From: DATARH01 sp046724035
GTDB taxonomy: Bacteria > Pseudomonadota > Alphaproteobacteria > ATCC43930 > CGMCC-115725
DNA: 12,511 nt
Reading direction: 5' to 3'
Assembly: GCA_046724035.1 (NCBI GenBank)
Contig: JBKOVT010000224.1
Span: 1-12,511 of the forward strand
Below are positions 6,425 to 12,511 of the stretch, one piece after another. The number at the start of each line of letters is the position of its first letter. Within the stretch, counting starts at the first letter, position 1. A program made the position numbers and the translations under genes. A model generated the notes under the pieces. That model searched no databases, was not told the DNA's origin, and saw only the letters and a program-made list of their open reading frames with translations.

Positions 6425-7307
6425 TCCGACGGCATTGCGGACGGTGCTGCCGGTGGCCGACACCGATGTGTTCAAGGCGCTTTATTACGACCGCGAGCGG
6501 GCGGCCTTGCGGGCGAACCTCACTTTCATCGACTTCAACGGCCAGATCGTCTTCGAGACGAACGAGGCGGGGCTCAAGGGCGATCCGGTCGATAGCAGCC
6601 GAAAGTTGGCCGTGGTATGGGGCGATTCCGTCGTGTTCGGCTCCGGCCGGAGCTGGCCCTGCCTCCTCGATCGGCTCGCGCCGAGCTGGCAGTTTCTGAA
6701 CGGCGGGCTCGACGGCGATCCCTACAGCAACGTCCTGCGGCGAGCGCGCGAGTTCAACCGCCGGCACTCCGTCGAGCTGAACCTGCTGATGCTCGGCTGG
6801 CACCATTTTGTGCCGGCCCGGCAGGTGACGCGCGCCGTGCCCCGTCCGCGCTGGCTTGCGTGGAAGAATCCCTCGGGGGAGGAGATCTGGCAGCCGCGCT
6901 CCGGCAACGAGAACCTGGGTATGGAGCTGACAAGCTTTCTTCGATGCGTGCCGAATACGGTCGTGCTGACGATGCCGACCGCCCTCAACCGGCATATCGT
7001 CGACCGCGATTTGTCGTCCTATTTGGCGGACGGAGACGACAGGACCGGGTTCCGCTTTCTTGGCGACATTCCGTATCAGCTACATGCGCAACGCCAAGGC
7101 TTCGAGCACATCACCGAGCGCAACGACATTGCCCGGGAGGTCTGCACCCGATTGGGCATCCGTCTGGTCGATGTCTACGCGGCATTCGAGACCGAGAGCG
7201 CGGCGGATTTCCGCGAACATTTCTATGATGTGCTGCATTTTCGGCCGCGCTCCTATCCACGGCTGACGCAGTTCATCTACGCCGAAATAAAAGACCTGCT
7301 CGGGTAA
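6405..7307 (+). CDS. SGNH/GDSL-fold hydrolase-like protein
   Basis: A 300-residue protein with the SGNH esterase/acyltransferase signature. Block I is VVWGDSVVFG with Ser75, a Gly-rich GGLDGDPYSN segment follows, and block V is DVLHF (Asp275, His278), the canonical DxxH. The segment TNEAGLKG before the GDS recalls the N..G.RG motif of SGNH proteins found beside glycan and carbamoyltransferase genes. Such enzymes add or remove acyl groups on glycans or lipids. I chose ATG 6405, 20 bases inside the carbamoyltransferase gene; an upstream in-frame ATG at 6342 would add 21 Arg/Trp-rich residues read from the other gene's sequence. No signal peptide or membrane segment is visible, so it probably acts in the cytoplasm, unlike many relatives. 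It likely acts on the same substrate as the carbamoyltransferase. Confidence 0.82.
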   Translation: MQAPRFDPTALRTVLPVADTDVFKALYYDRERAALRANLTFIDFNGQIVFETNEAGLKGDPVDSSRKLAVVWGDSVVFGSGRSWPCLLDRLAPSWQFLNGGLDGDPYSNVLRRAREFNRRHSVELNLLMLGWHHFVPARQVTRAVPRPRWLAWKNPSGEEIWQPRSGNENLGMELTSFLRCVPNTVVLTMPTALNRHIVDRDLSSYLADGDDRTGFRFLGDIPYQLHAQRQGFEHITERNDIAREVCTRLGIRLVDVYAAFETESAADFREHFYDVLHFRPRSYPRLTQFIYAEIKDLLG

Positions 7308-7313
7308 TCGCGG

Positions 7314-7338
7314 GCCGCCCGGCATTGAGCCGGGCGGC
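7314..7338. repeat. Perfect 10-bp inverted repeat, terminator or operator
   Basis: GCCGCCCGGC (7314-7323), a 5-base loop ATTGA and GCCGGGCGGC (7329-7338) pair without mismatch, seven bases after the SGNH stop. No T-run follows, so it is not a standard intrinsic terminator. Its right half overlaps a candidate -35 for the next operon, so it could be an operator or could limit read-through and protect the upstream mRNA 3' end. Confidence 0.6.
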
Positions 7339-7353
7339 GGCGACCGGTATCCT
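7325..7353 (+). promoter_or_regulatory. Candidate promoter of the acyl-CoA operon
   Basis: TTGAGC (7325-7330) and TATCCT (7348-7353) are 17 bases apart, each matching four of six consensus positions. A transcript would start near 7360, just before the strong AGGAGGG ribosome site (7363-7369). The -35 lies in the loop and right arm of the inverted repeat at 7314-7338. Confidence 0.35.
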
Positions 7354-7378
7354 CGGGCCCTTAGGAGGGCCGCCGCCC

Positions 7379-8569
7379 ATGGATTTCGCCGATTCCCCTG
7401 AGCATGCCGAATTTCGCCGCGAGTTCCGCGGCTGGCTCGACGCCAATCTGCCCGAGGAACTGAAGGTCGAGGACGCACAAGACCAGCGCGTCTCCCCCGA
7501 CCGCGAGACGCTCGAAAAGCGCCGGGCCTGGCAGAAGAAGATGCATACCGCCGGCTGGGTCGGCCTGTCCTGGCCAAAGGAATATGGCGGGCGCGGCGCC
7601 AGCTTTATGCAGCAGGTGATCTTCGACGAGGAGTATTTCCGGGCCCGCGCGCCGATCCTGCCCGGCACGGTCGGCATGAGTCTTCTCGGCCCCACGCTCA
7701 TTCATTGGGGCACCGAGGCGCAGAAGAAGCGGTACCTTCCAAAGATCCTCAGCTGCGACGAGATCTGGTGCCAGGGCTACTCCGAGCCGGGGGCGGGCTC
7801 CGATCTTGCCGGCCTGCGCACTCGCGCGGTCGACAAGGGCGACCATTTCCTGGTCAACGGCCAGAAGGTATGGACGTCGGGCGCGCATTTCGCCGATTGG
7901 TGCTTTCTGCTGGTGCGCACCGACCCCGACGCGCCGAAGCATCATGGGATCTCCTATCTGCTGGTCGATATGAAGACAACGGGGGTGACGGTGCGCCCGT
8001 TGGTGCTGTTGAACGGTCATCGGCATTTCAACGAGGTGTTCTTCGAAGACGTCGTCGTGCCGAAGGAGAACCTCGTCGGGCCGTTGAACGAGGGCTGGAA
8101 GGTCACAACGACGACCTTGATGTTCGAGCGCGGCGGCGCCGGCGGGCGCGATCACGCGGCGCAGATCGCGCGCCTCCTCGAACTCTCGAAGCAATTTCCG
8201 AACCGGCAGGAGCCCGCCTTTCGCGAAAGCCATATCCGCCAGCAATTGGCGCAGCTCGCGATCGACGCCAAGGCGCTGCAGGTGACGCGGCTGCGCGGGC
8301 TGACCCGCCGGCTGCGCGGCGAACCGCCCGGCCCGGAAGGCTCGATCCTCAAACTGTTCGGGTCTGAGCTGGCGACGCGCATCGCCGATTTTTCGGCGAC
8401 GCTGCTCGGGCCTTACGCGACCTTGGAGACGCCGACCGAGACGGTGCCGGACGCGCCGCGCTGGGCGCACCGCGTCCTGGGCGCGCGGCAATACACGATC
8501 GCCGGCGGCACCAGCGAGATCCAGCGCAACATCATCGGCGAGCGCGTTCTCGGGCTCCCGAAAGGGTGA
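7379..8569 (+). CDS. Acyl-CoA dehydrogenase, catalytic subunit type
   Basis: A 396-residue flavin-dependent acyl-CoA dehydrogenase, which introduces an alpha,beta double bond into an acyl-CoA and passes electrons to electron-transfer flavoprotein. It shows the all-alpha N-terminal domain, the beta-domain signature WCQGYSEPGAGSDLAGL with TSGAHFADW, and a C-terminal alpha domain ending IAGGTSEIQRNIIGERVLGLP. At the MCAD catalytic-Glu position it has Gly376 (AGGTSE), but Glu250 in LMFERGG lies at the position used by isovaleryl-CoA and long-chain dehydrogenases, so it should be active. ATG 7379 has AGGAGGG nine bases upstream; an upstream TTG at 7325 lies in the hairpin loop and is unlikely. It heads an operon, overlaps the TauD-type gene by four bases (GTGA) and probably pairs with the dehydrogenase at 9492. 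Confidence 0.92.
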   Translation: MDFADSPEHAEFRREFRGWLDANLPEELKVEDAQDQRVSPDRETLEKRRAWQKKMHTAGWVGLSWPKEYGGRGASFMQQVIFDEEYFRARAPILPGTVGMSLLGPTLIHWGTEAQKKRYLPKILSCDEIWCQGYSEPGAGSDLAGLRTRAVDKGDHFLVNGQKVWTSGAHFADWCFLLVRTDPDAPKHHGISYLLVDMKTTGVTVRPLVLLNGHRHFNEVFFEDVVVPKENLVGPLNEGWKVTTTTLMFERGGAGGRDHAAQIARLLELSKQFPNRQEPAFRESHIRQQLAQLAIDAKALQVTRLRGLTRRLRGEPPGPEGSILKLFGSELATRIADFSATLLGPYATLETPTETVPDAPRWAHRVLGARQYTIAGGTSEIQRNIIGERVLGLPKG

Positions 8570-9474
8570 AGCATTTGCCTCAGGTCCAGCCCCCACCCGC
8601 CGCGGCTTCGCCGCGACTCCGTCCCCCGCCTGCGGGAGAAGGTTGGGGTGAGGGCATCCTGGACACATCGGAGCGGCTGTTCCCGGCAGGCCGCATCAGG
8701 ATAGAGGACGTCGATCTTTCACGGCCGTTATCGCCTGAGTTGAAAGACGCGATCTGGCAAGCGTTTCTTGCGCATCATGTCGTCGTGTTTCCCGGCCAAC
8801 TTCTGAACCGTGAAGAGCAATTCGCCTTCGCCGCCAATTTCGGCGAGGTCGAGGTGCACGGCGCGTATCGCGGCGAGAACAAGCGGTACGATATCGCGCA
8901 TGTCATGACGAACCTCGACGCCGACGGCAATCCCGTGCTGCGCGTCTCGAAGGCGGCCAATTACCACTGGCATACCGACAAGCCGTATCACCTCGCGCCC
9001 CCGATGCTGACGATACTGCGCGCGGTCGAGGTGCCGCCGCCCGAAAGAGTTGGCCTGGGCGGCGATACCGAGTTCGCCAACACGGCGCTGGCTTACGACG
9101 CACTGCCGGAGGAGACGAAGCGCTGGATTGCCGGGCTGCGCGTCGTGTTTCGCCCGGCTTTCGATGACAGCCGGCCGGCGGTCGATCACCCGCTGGTGCG
9201 GACGCACCCCGAGACCGGCCGCAAGGCGCTCTATCTCGGCAATCATTCGACCCACATCCTCGGCATGGAAGAGGCGGAGAGCGCGACCTTGCTCGACAGA
9301 CTCCTCGAGCACACGACGCAGCCGCAATTCGTTTATCGGCACCGCTGGCGCGTGGGCGATCTCGTCATGTGGGACAACCGCTGTCTGCTACACCGGCTCG
9401 TCGTTGACGACTCGATGCAACGATACCGGCGCGTGATGCATCGTAGCGTCGTCAAGGGCACGGCGCCGGTCTAG
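8566..9474 (+). CDS. TauD/TfdA-family Fe(II)/2-oxoglutarate dioxygenase
   Basis: A 302-residue protein of the TauD/TfdA family: cytoplasmic iron enzymes that hydroxylate a substrate with 2-oxoglutarate and O2, often cleaving sulfonates, ethers or amines. The ligands are His136 and Asp138 in WHTDKPYH and distal His276 in LLHRLV; the 2-oxoglutarate arginine lies in RRVMHRSVVKG near 288-293, as in TauD. The conserved domain begins only around residue 41 (IRIEDVDLSRPLS, then HHVVVFPGQ). The first 30-odd residues come from a palindromic repeat (8588-8656). GTG 8566 overlaps the preceding stop as GTGA. I find no ATG, GTG or TTG between the repeat and the conserved domain, so this start, or a rare CTG at about 8659, must be used. 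The substrate is unknown; its place between two dehydrogenase genes suggests a side-chain oxidation in the same pathway. Confidence 0.85.
   Translation: MKHLPQVQPPPAAASPRLRPPPAGEGWGEGILDTSERLFPAGRIRIEDVDLSRPLSPELKDAIWQAFLAHHVVVFPGQLLNREEQFAFAANFGEVEVHGAYRGENKRYDIAHVMTNLDADGNPVLRVSKAANYHWHTDKPYHLAPPMLTILRAVEVPPPERVGLGGDTEFANTALAYDALPEETKRWIAGLRVVFRPAFDDSRPAVDHPLVRTHPETGRKALYLGNHSTHILGMEEAESATLLDRLLEHTTQPQFVYRHRWRVGDLVMWDNRCLLHRLVVDDSMQRYRRVMHRSVVKGTAPV
8588..8656. repeat. Palindromic interspersed repeat inside the TauD-type gene
   Basis: A compact element of nested palindromes. CCCCACCC (8591-8598) pairs with GGTTGGGG (8641-8648) with one mismatch. Inside are CGCGGC-TTC-GCCGCG (8601-8615) and CCCGC-CT-GCGGG (8625-8636). 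Its plus-strand translation SPRLRPPPAGEGWGEG and minus-strand translation PHPNLLPQAGDG are the familiar peptides read from an abundant alphaproteobacterial repeat family. Here it is in frame with the oxygenase and supplies its N-terminus. Only one copy lies in this window. Confidence 0.7.
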
Positions 9475-9491
9475 GCGGGCGAGGGACGGAC

Positions 9492-10631
9492 ATGGATATC
9501 GGCTTCACCGAAGAACAGGAATTGCTGCGCGACACCGCCCGCAAATTTCTCGACAGCGAATGCCCGACCAAATTCGTGCGCGAGATGATGGCGACCGAAA
9601 CCGCCGTCACCGACGATTTCTGGCGACGGCTCGTCGACAATGGCTGGCTGGGGATCACTTATCCCGAGGATGCGGGCGGCAGCGGGCTCGGCCTCGTCGA
9701 TCTCGTCGTGCTGATGGAAGAGATCGGTCGTGCCGTCATGCCGGGCCCGTACCCCGCCACTGTGCTGCTGGGGGGCGCCGCTATCGCGGCGGCCGGCTCC
9801 GCGGAGCAGCGGCGGGAGTGGCTGCCGCGCATCGCCACCGGCGAGGTAAAGGCGACCTTGGCCGTCACCGAGCCCAATGCCCGCTGGGACGCGGCCGGGA
9901 TCACCGCGACGGCACGCGAGGCGCGCGGCGGGTCTGCAATCTCAGGGACAAAGATGTTCGTGCCGGACGCGCATCTCGCCGATGTGCTGGTCGTCGCCGC
10001 GCGTACCCGCGACGGCAGCACGATGGAGGACGGGGTCAGCCTGTTTCTGGTGCCGAAGGATATGCCGGGCCTCGGCGTGCGGCGGCTGCCGTCCATAGAC
10101 GAGACCCGCAAGCTGTGCGAGGTGACGCTCGACAATGTCGCCGTGCCGGGTTCTGCGCTCCTCGGCGAATTGCACCGGGGCTGGGTCCCATTGCAACAGG
10201 TGATCGGCCGCGCCGCCGTGGCATTCTCGGCAGAGATATGCGGCGCGGCGCAGCGCGTTCTCGAAATCACCGTCGAATACGCCAAATTGCGCACCGCCTT
10301 TGGCAAGCCGATCGGCAGCTATCAGGGCGTCAAGCACAAATGCGCCGATATGCTGGTCGAGATCGAGAATGCGAAATCGCTGACCTATTACGCGGCCTGG
10401 GCGGTCGATGAGTGTGCGGCCGATGCGCCGCTCGCGGTGTCGATGGCAAAGGCCGCCGCCTCCGATGCGGGGCGCAAGGTCTGCGCCGCCGGTATCCAAT
10501 TGCATGGCGGCATCGGCATGACCTGGGAGCACGATCTGCAGCTCTATCTGAAGCGGGCAAAAGCCGACGAGGTCGCGTTTGGCGACGCGAGCTGGCATCG
10601 CGAGCGCGTCGCGCAACTGATGGGAGCATAG
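9492..10631 (+). CDS. Acyl-CoA dehydrogenase-like protein lacking a catalytic Glu
   Basis: A 379-residue protein with full acyl-CoA dehydrogenase architecture: FTEEQELLRDTARKFLDSE at the N-terminus, a middle domain with LAVTEPNARWD, YAKLRTAFGKPIGSYQGVKH (the conserved R.xFG.pI.s.Q region) and LHGGIGMTWEHDLQLYLKRA near the C-terminus. The catalytic base appears absent: where MCAD has YEGT this protein has FGDA (363-366), and where isovaleryl-type enzymes have an ER pair it has Gly239-Arg240. In heteromeric dehydrogenases such as the mycobacterial FadE pairs and PimC/PimD, one subunit lacks the base. I therefore infer a structural partner of the dehydrogenase at 7379. A purine-rich GAGGGACGG precedes ATG 9492, 17 bases after the TauD-type stop. 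Confidence 0.9.
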   Translation: MDIGFTEEQELLRDTARKFLDSECPTKFVREMMATETAVTDDFWRRLVDNGWLGITYPEDAGGSGLGLVDLVVLMEEIGRAVMPGPYPATVLLGGAAIAAAGSAEQRREWLPRIATGEVKATLAVTEPNARWDAAGITATAREARGGSAISGTKMFVPDAHLADVLVVAARTRDGSTMEDGVSLFLVPKDMPGLGVRRLPSIDETRKLCEVTLDNVAVPGSALLGELHRGWVPLQQVIGRAAVAFSAEICGAAQRVLEITVEYAKLRTAFGKPIGSYQGVKHKCADMLVEIENAKSLTYYAAWAVDECAADAPLAVSMAKAAASDAGRKVCAAGIQLHGGIGMTWEHDLQLYLKRAKADEVAFGDASWHRERVAQLMGA

Positions 10632-10641
10632 AGCCCTCCGG

Positions 10642-12294
10642 ATGCCCGACAGGAAAACGAAATCAGCGACAGCGGCCTACGATGCGCCGCATCTCGCGCG
10701 CAACCCAGCCAATTTCACCGCGCTGACGTCGCTCGGCTTTTTGGCGCGCGCCGCCGCGGTTTATCCCGATAAGCTCGCGGTCATCGATGGCGCGCGGCGC
10801 TTTACCTACCGTGAATTCTACGGGCGCTGCCGCCGCTTCGCCGATGCGCTGCGCCGGCGCGGCATCCGGTCGGGCGACACCGTTTCGGTGCTCGCGCCGA
10901 ATGTGCTGGCACTGCTCGAAGCGCATTACGGTGTGCCAATGGCCGGCGCGGTATTGAATGCGCTGAATTATCGGCTCGATGCCCGTGCGATTGCCTTTAT
11001 CCTGCTGCACGGCGCCGCCAAATTGCTGATCGCCGATCACGAATTTGTGTCCTTGGCGGGCGACGCGCTCGCCGAGCTGGGCCAGCCCCTTCCCATTATC
11101 GAGATCGCGGACGGCAGCGGTGAGACCACGCTTGGCGGCACCGAATACGAGGCGTTTCTCGCCGAGGGCGATCCGGAGATGGCATGGTCTCCGCCCGAAG
11201 ACGAATGGGCGCCGATCGCGCTCAACTACACCTCCGGCACGACCGGCAATCCGAAGGGAGTCGTTTATCATCACAGGGGCGCCTATTTGAACGCGCTCGG
11301 CAATGCGATCACCTTCGGGCTCGACCGGCACTCGGTCTATCTCTGGACCCTGCCGATGTTCCACTGCAACGGCTGGACCTATCCGTGGGCGGTGACGGCC
11401 GTGGCCGGCACGCATATCTGTTTGCGCCGCGTCGATCCGGCGCCGATCTTCGCCGCGATTGCCGAACGCAAGGTGACGCATCTCTGCGGTGCGCCGGTCG
11501 TCTTGAACATGCTTGTGCACGCGCCCGACAACGTGAAGCGCCGCTTCGACCATGTCGTCGAGGTCGCGACGGGCGGCGCGGCGCCGCCTTCCACAGTCAT
11601 CGAGGCGATGGAGCAGATGGGGTTTCGCGTCACGCATCTCTATGGCTTGACCGAGAGCTACGGCCCCTCGACCTCCTGCGCTTGGCAGGAAGAATGGGGC
11701 GAGCTGCCGCTCGGCAAGCGCGCCGCCAGGATGGCGCGCCAGGGCGTGCAATATCTGACGCTAGAGCGACAGCGCGTCGCCGATCCCGAGACATTGCGCG
11801 ATGTGCCGGCCGACGGGGAGACGATCGGGGAATTGCTGTTGCGCAGCAACACGCTGATGAAGGGCTATCTGAAAAACCGCGCCGCGACCGACGAAGCCTT
11901 CGCCGACGGCTGGTTCCACACCGGCGATCTCGCGGTCATGCATGCCGACGGCTATGTCGAGATCAAGGACCGCTCGAAAGACATCATCATCTCGGGCGGC
12001 GAGAACATCTCCTCTATCGAAGTCGAGGAGGTGCTGTACCGCCATCCGCAAGTGATGGAAGCCGCGGTCGTCGCAAAGCCGGATGATAAATGGGGCGAGA
12101 CGCCCTGCGCATTTGTCACGTTGAAGCCGGATGCCGGCGCGGTTTCGGCTGCCGATATCATCGCGTGGTGCCGCGCCAATCTGGCGCATTTCAAGGTACC
12201 GAAGACCGTCGTGTTTGGACCGCTGCCGAAGACCTCGACGGGCAAGGTCCAGAAATACGCACTGCGCGACCAGGCGAAGGAGATCGAATCGTGA
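10642..12294 (+). CDS. AMP-forming acyl-CoA ligase (fatty-acyl/DmdB-like)
   Basis: A 550-residue member of the adenylate-forming superfamily. It activates a carboxylic acid with ATP to an acyl-adenylate, then forms the CoA thioester. Visible core motifs are YTSGTTGNPKG (196-206, phosphate loop), YGLTES (334-339), WFHTGDL (424-430), DRSKDIIISGGENIS from 443 (hinge) and PKTSTGKVQK (529-538) with the catalytic Lys535. All key residues are present, so it should be active. Its style (GFRVTHLYGLTESYGP, then CAWQEEW) resembles medium-chain and DmdB-like ligases, but the substrate is not deducible. It starts 10 bases after the dehydrogenase stop with only a weak Shine-Dalgarno, so translation may be coupled. 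It ends in GTGA shared with the next gene. It likely supplies the CoA ester to the two dehydrogenase subunits. Confidence 0.92.
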   Translation: MPDRKTKSATAAYDAPHLARNPANFTALTSLGFLARAAAVYPDKLAVIDGARRFTYREFYGRCRRFADALRRRGIRSGDTVSVLAPNVLALLEAHYGVPMAGAVLNALNYRLDARAIAFILLHGAAKLLIADHEFVSLAGDALAELGQPLPIIEIADGSGETTLGGTEYEAFLAEGDPEMAWSPPEDEWAPIALNYTSGTTGNPKGVVYHHRGAYLNALGNAITFGLDRHSVYLWTLPMFHCNGWTYPWAVTAVAGTHICLRRVDPAPIFAAIAERKVTHLCGAPVVLNMLVHAPDNVKRRFDHVVEVATGGAAPPSTVIEAMEQMGFRVTHLYGLTESYGPSTSCAWQEEWGELPLGKRAARMARQGVQYLTLERQRVADPETLRDVPADGETIGELLLRSNTLMKGYLKNRAATDEAFADGWFHTGDLAVMHADGYVEIKDRSKDIIISGGENISSIEVEEVLYRHPQVMEAAVVAKPDDKWGETPCAFVTLKPDAGAVSAADIIAWCRANLAHFKVPKTVVFGPLPKTSTGKVQKYALRDQAKEIES

Positions 12295-12511
12295 GCGACG
12301 CCGCTGTCGCCCTCCCCAGTTTCGACATTTCGGGGCAAGTGGTGCTGGTCACCGGCGCGTCGAGCGGCATCGGCCGGCATTTTGCGGAGGTGCTCGCCGC
12401 AGCCGGCGCCAAGGTCGCTGCGGCGGCACGCCGCGCCGACCGTCTGACCGAACTCGCCCGCGACATCGAAAGCCGCGGTGGCACATGCCTGCCGCTCGCC
12501 TGCGATGTCAC
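12291..12511 (+). CDS. Short-chain dehydrogenase/reductase, N-terminal part (cut by window end)
   Basis: The first 73 residues of a classical SDR oxidoreductase, beginning (M)SDAAVALPSFDISGQVVLVT. The Rossmann NAD(P)-binding motif TGASSGIG, the following RHFAEVLAAAGAKV helix, an AARRADRL segment (arginines after the second strand often favour NADP) and the LACDV end of the third strand are all visible. The catalytic Ser, Tyr and Lys lie beyond the window. GTG 12291 overlaps the ligase stop as GTGA, the same junction type used at 8566. In this operon it is likely to be the hydroxyacyl-CoA or alcohol dehydrogenase step after double-bond formation; this is inference from context. Confidence 0.88.
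   Translation, partial: MSDAAVALPSFDISGQVVLVTGASSGIGRHFAEVLAAAGAKVAAAARRADRLTELARDIESRGGTCLPLACDV

Noticed and set aside
7314..7338. Classical rho-independent terminator
   Set aside because: The stem is perfect but no T-run follows on either strand, so I list it as a structural repeat of uncertain role.
7361..8668. 435-residue minus-strand open frame opposite the first dehydrogenase
   Set aside because: It starts inside the palindromic repeat (giving the PHPNLLPQAGDG peptide), has no ribosome site, and mirrors a gene with clear acyl-CoA dehydrogenase motifs.
10663..11751. 362-residue minus-strand open frame opposite the acyl-CoA ligase
   Set aside because: Its composition is Arg/Gly/His-rich and domain-free, while the plus strand encodes all adenylation motifs.

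Overview
The window is high-GC bacterial DNA (about two thirds G+C by eye, with strong G/C preference at third codon positions). The tRNA-Arg(ACG), the gene families present and a palindromic repeat of the kind that reads as 'LLPQAGEG'-like peptides all suggest an alphaproteobacterium, probably a free-living rhizobial- or rhodospirillum-type organism. This placement is inference; I cannot name the genus. I see no transposase, integrase, phage gene or CRISPR array.

Layout. (1) 1-465 has no convincing gene. Its left end looks like the promoter and ribosome binding site of a leftward gene that starts at the window edge, with two Fur-like sites. (2) A tRNA-Arg(ACG) lies on the minus strand (466-542). 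(3) An RlmI-like rRNA methyltransferase (740-1984, +) converges, with a 3-base gap, on a minus-strand pair: a PhyH-type Fe(II)/2-oxoglutarate oxygenase (3432-4292) followed by an orphan membrane histidine kinase (1988-3376). (4) A divergent promoter region (about 4300-4420) separates that pair from a tight plus-strand cluster. The cluster holds two very small putative membrane proteins (4421-4588 and 4597-4713), a NodU/TobZ-type O-carbamoyltransferase (4715-6424) and an SGNH-fold hydrolase-like protein (6405-7307). (5) After a perfect hairpin, a second plus-strand operon carries an acyl-CoA dehydrogenase (7379-8569), a TauD-type oxygenase (8566-9474), a second acyl-CoA dehydrogenase (9492-10631), an acyl-CoA ligase (10642-12294) and the start of a short-chain dehydrogenase (12291 onward, cut by the window end).

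How the genes work together. Cluster (4) looks like a compact tailoring module: carbamoyl transfer to a hydroxyl on an unknown glycan or small molecule, with an SGNH protein that may add or remove an ester, and tiny membrane proteins that could tether it. Operon (5) looks like a catabolic route in which a carboxylic acid is activated to its CoA thioester, dehydrogenated and further oxidised. The second dehydrogenase lacks a glutamate at both usual catalytic-base positions while the first has one, so the two probably form a heteromeric enzyme. The TauD-type gene carries a palindromic repeat fused in frame to its N-terminus.

The most novel material is the pair of small membrane ORFs in front of the carbamoyltransferase, the dehydrogenase pair with one catalytically empty subunit, and the repeat-derived N-terminus.
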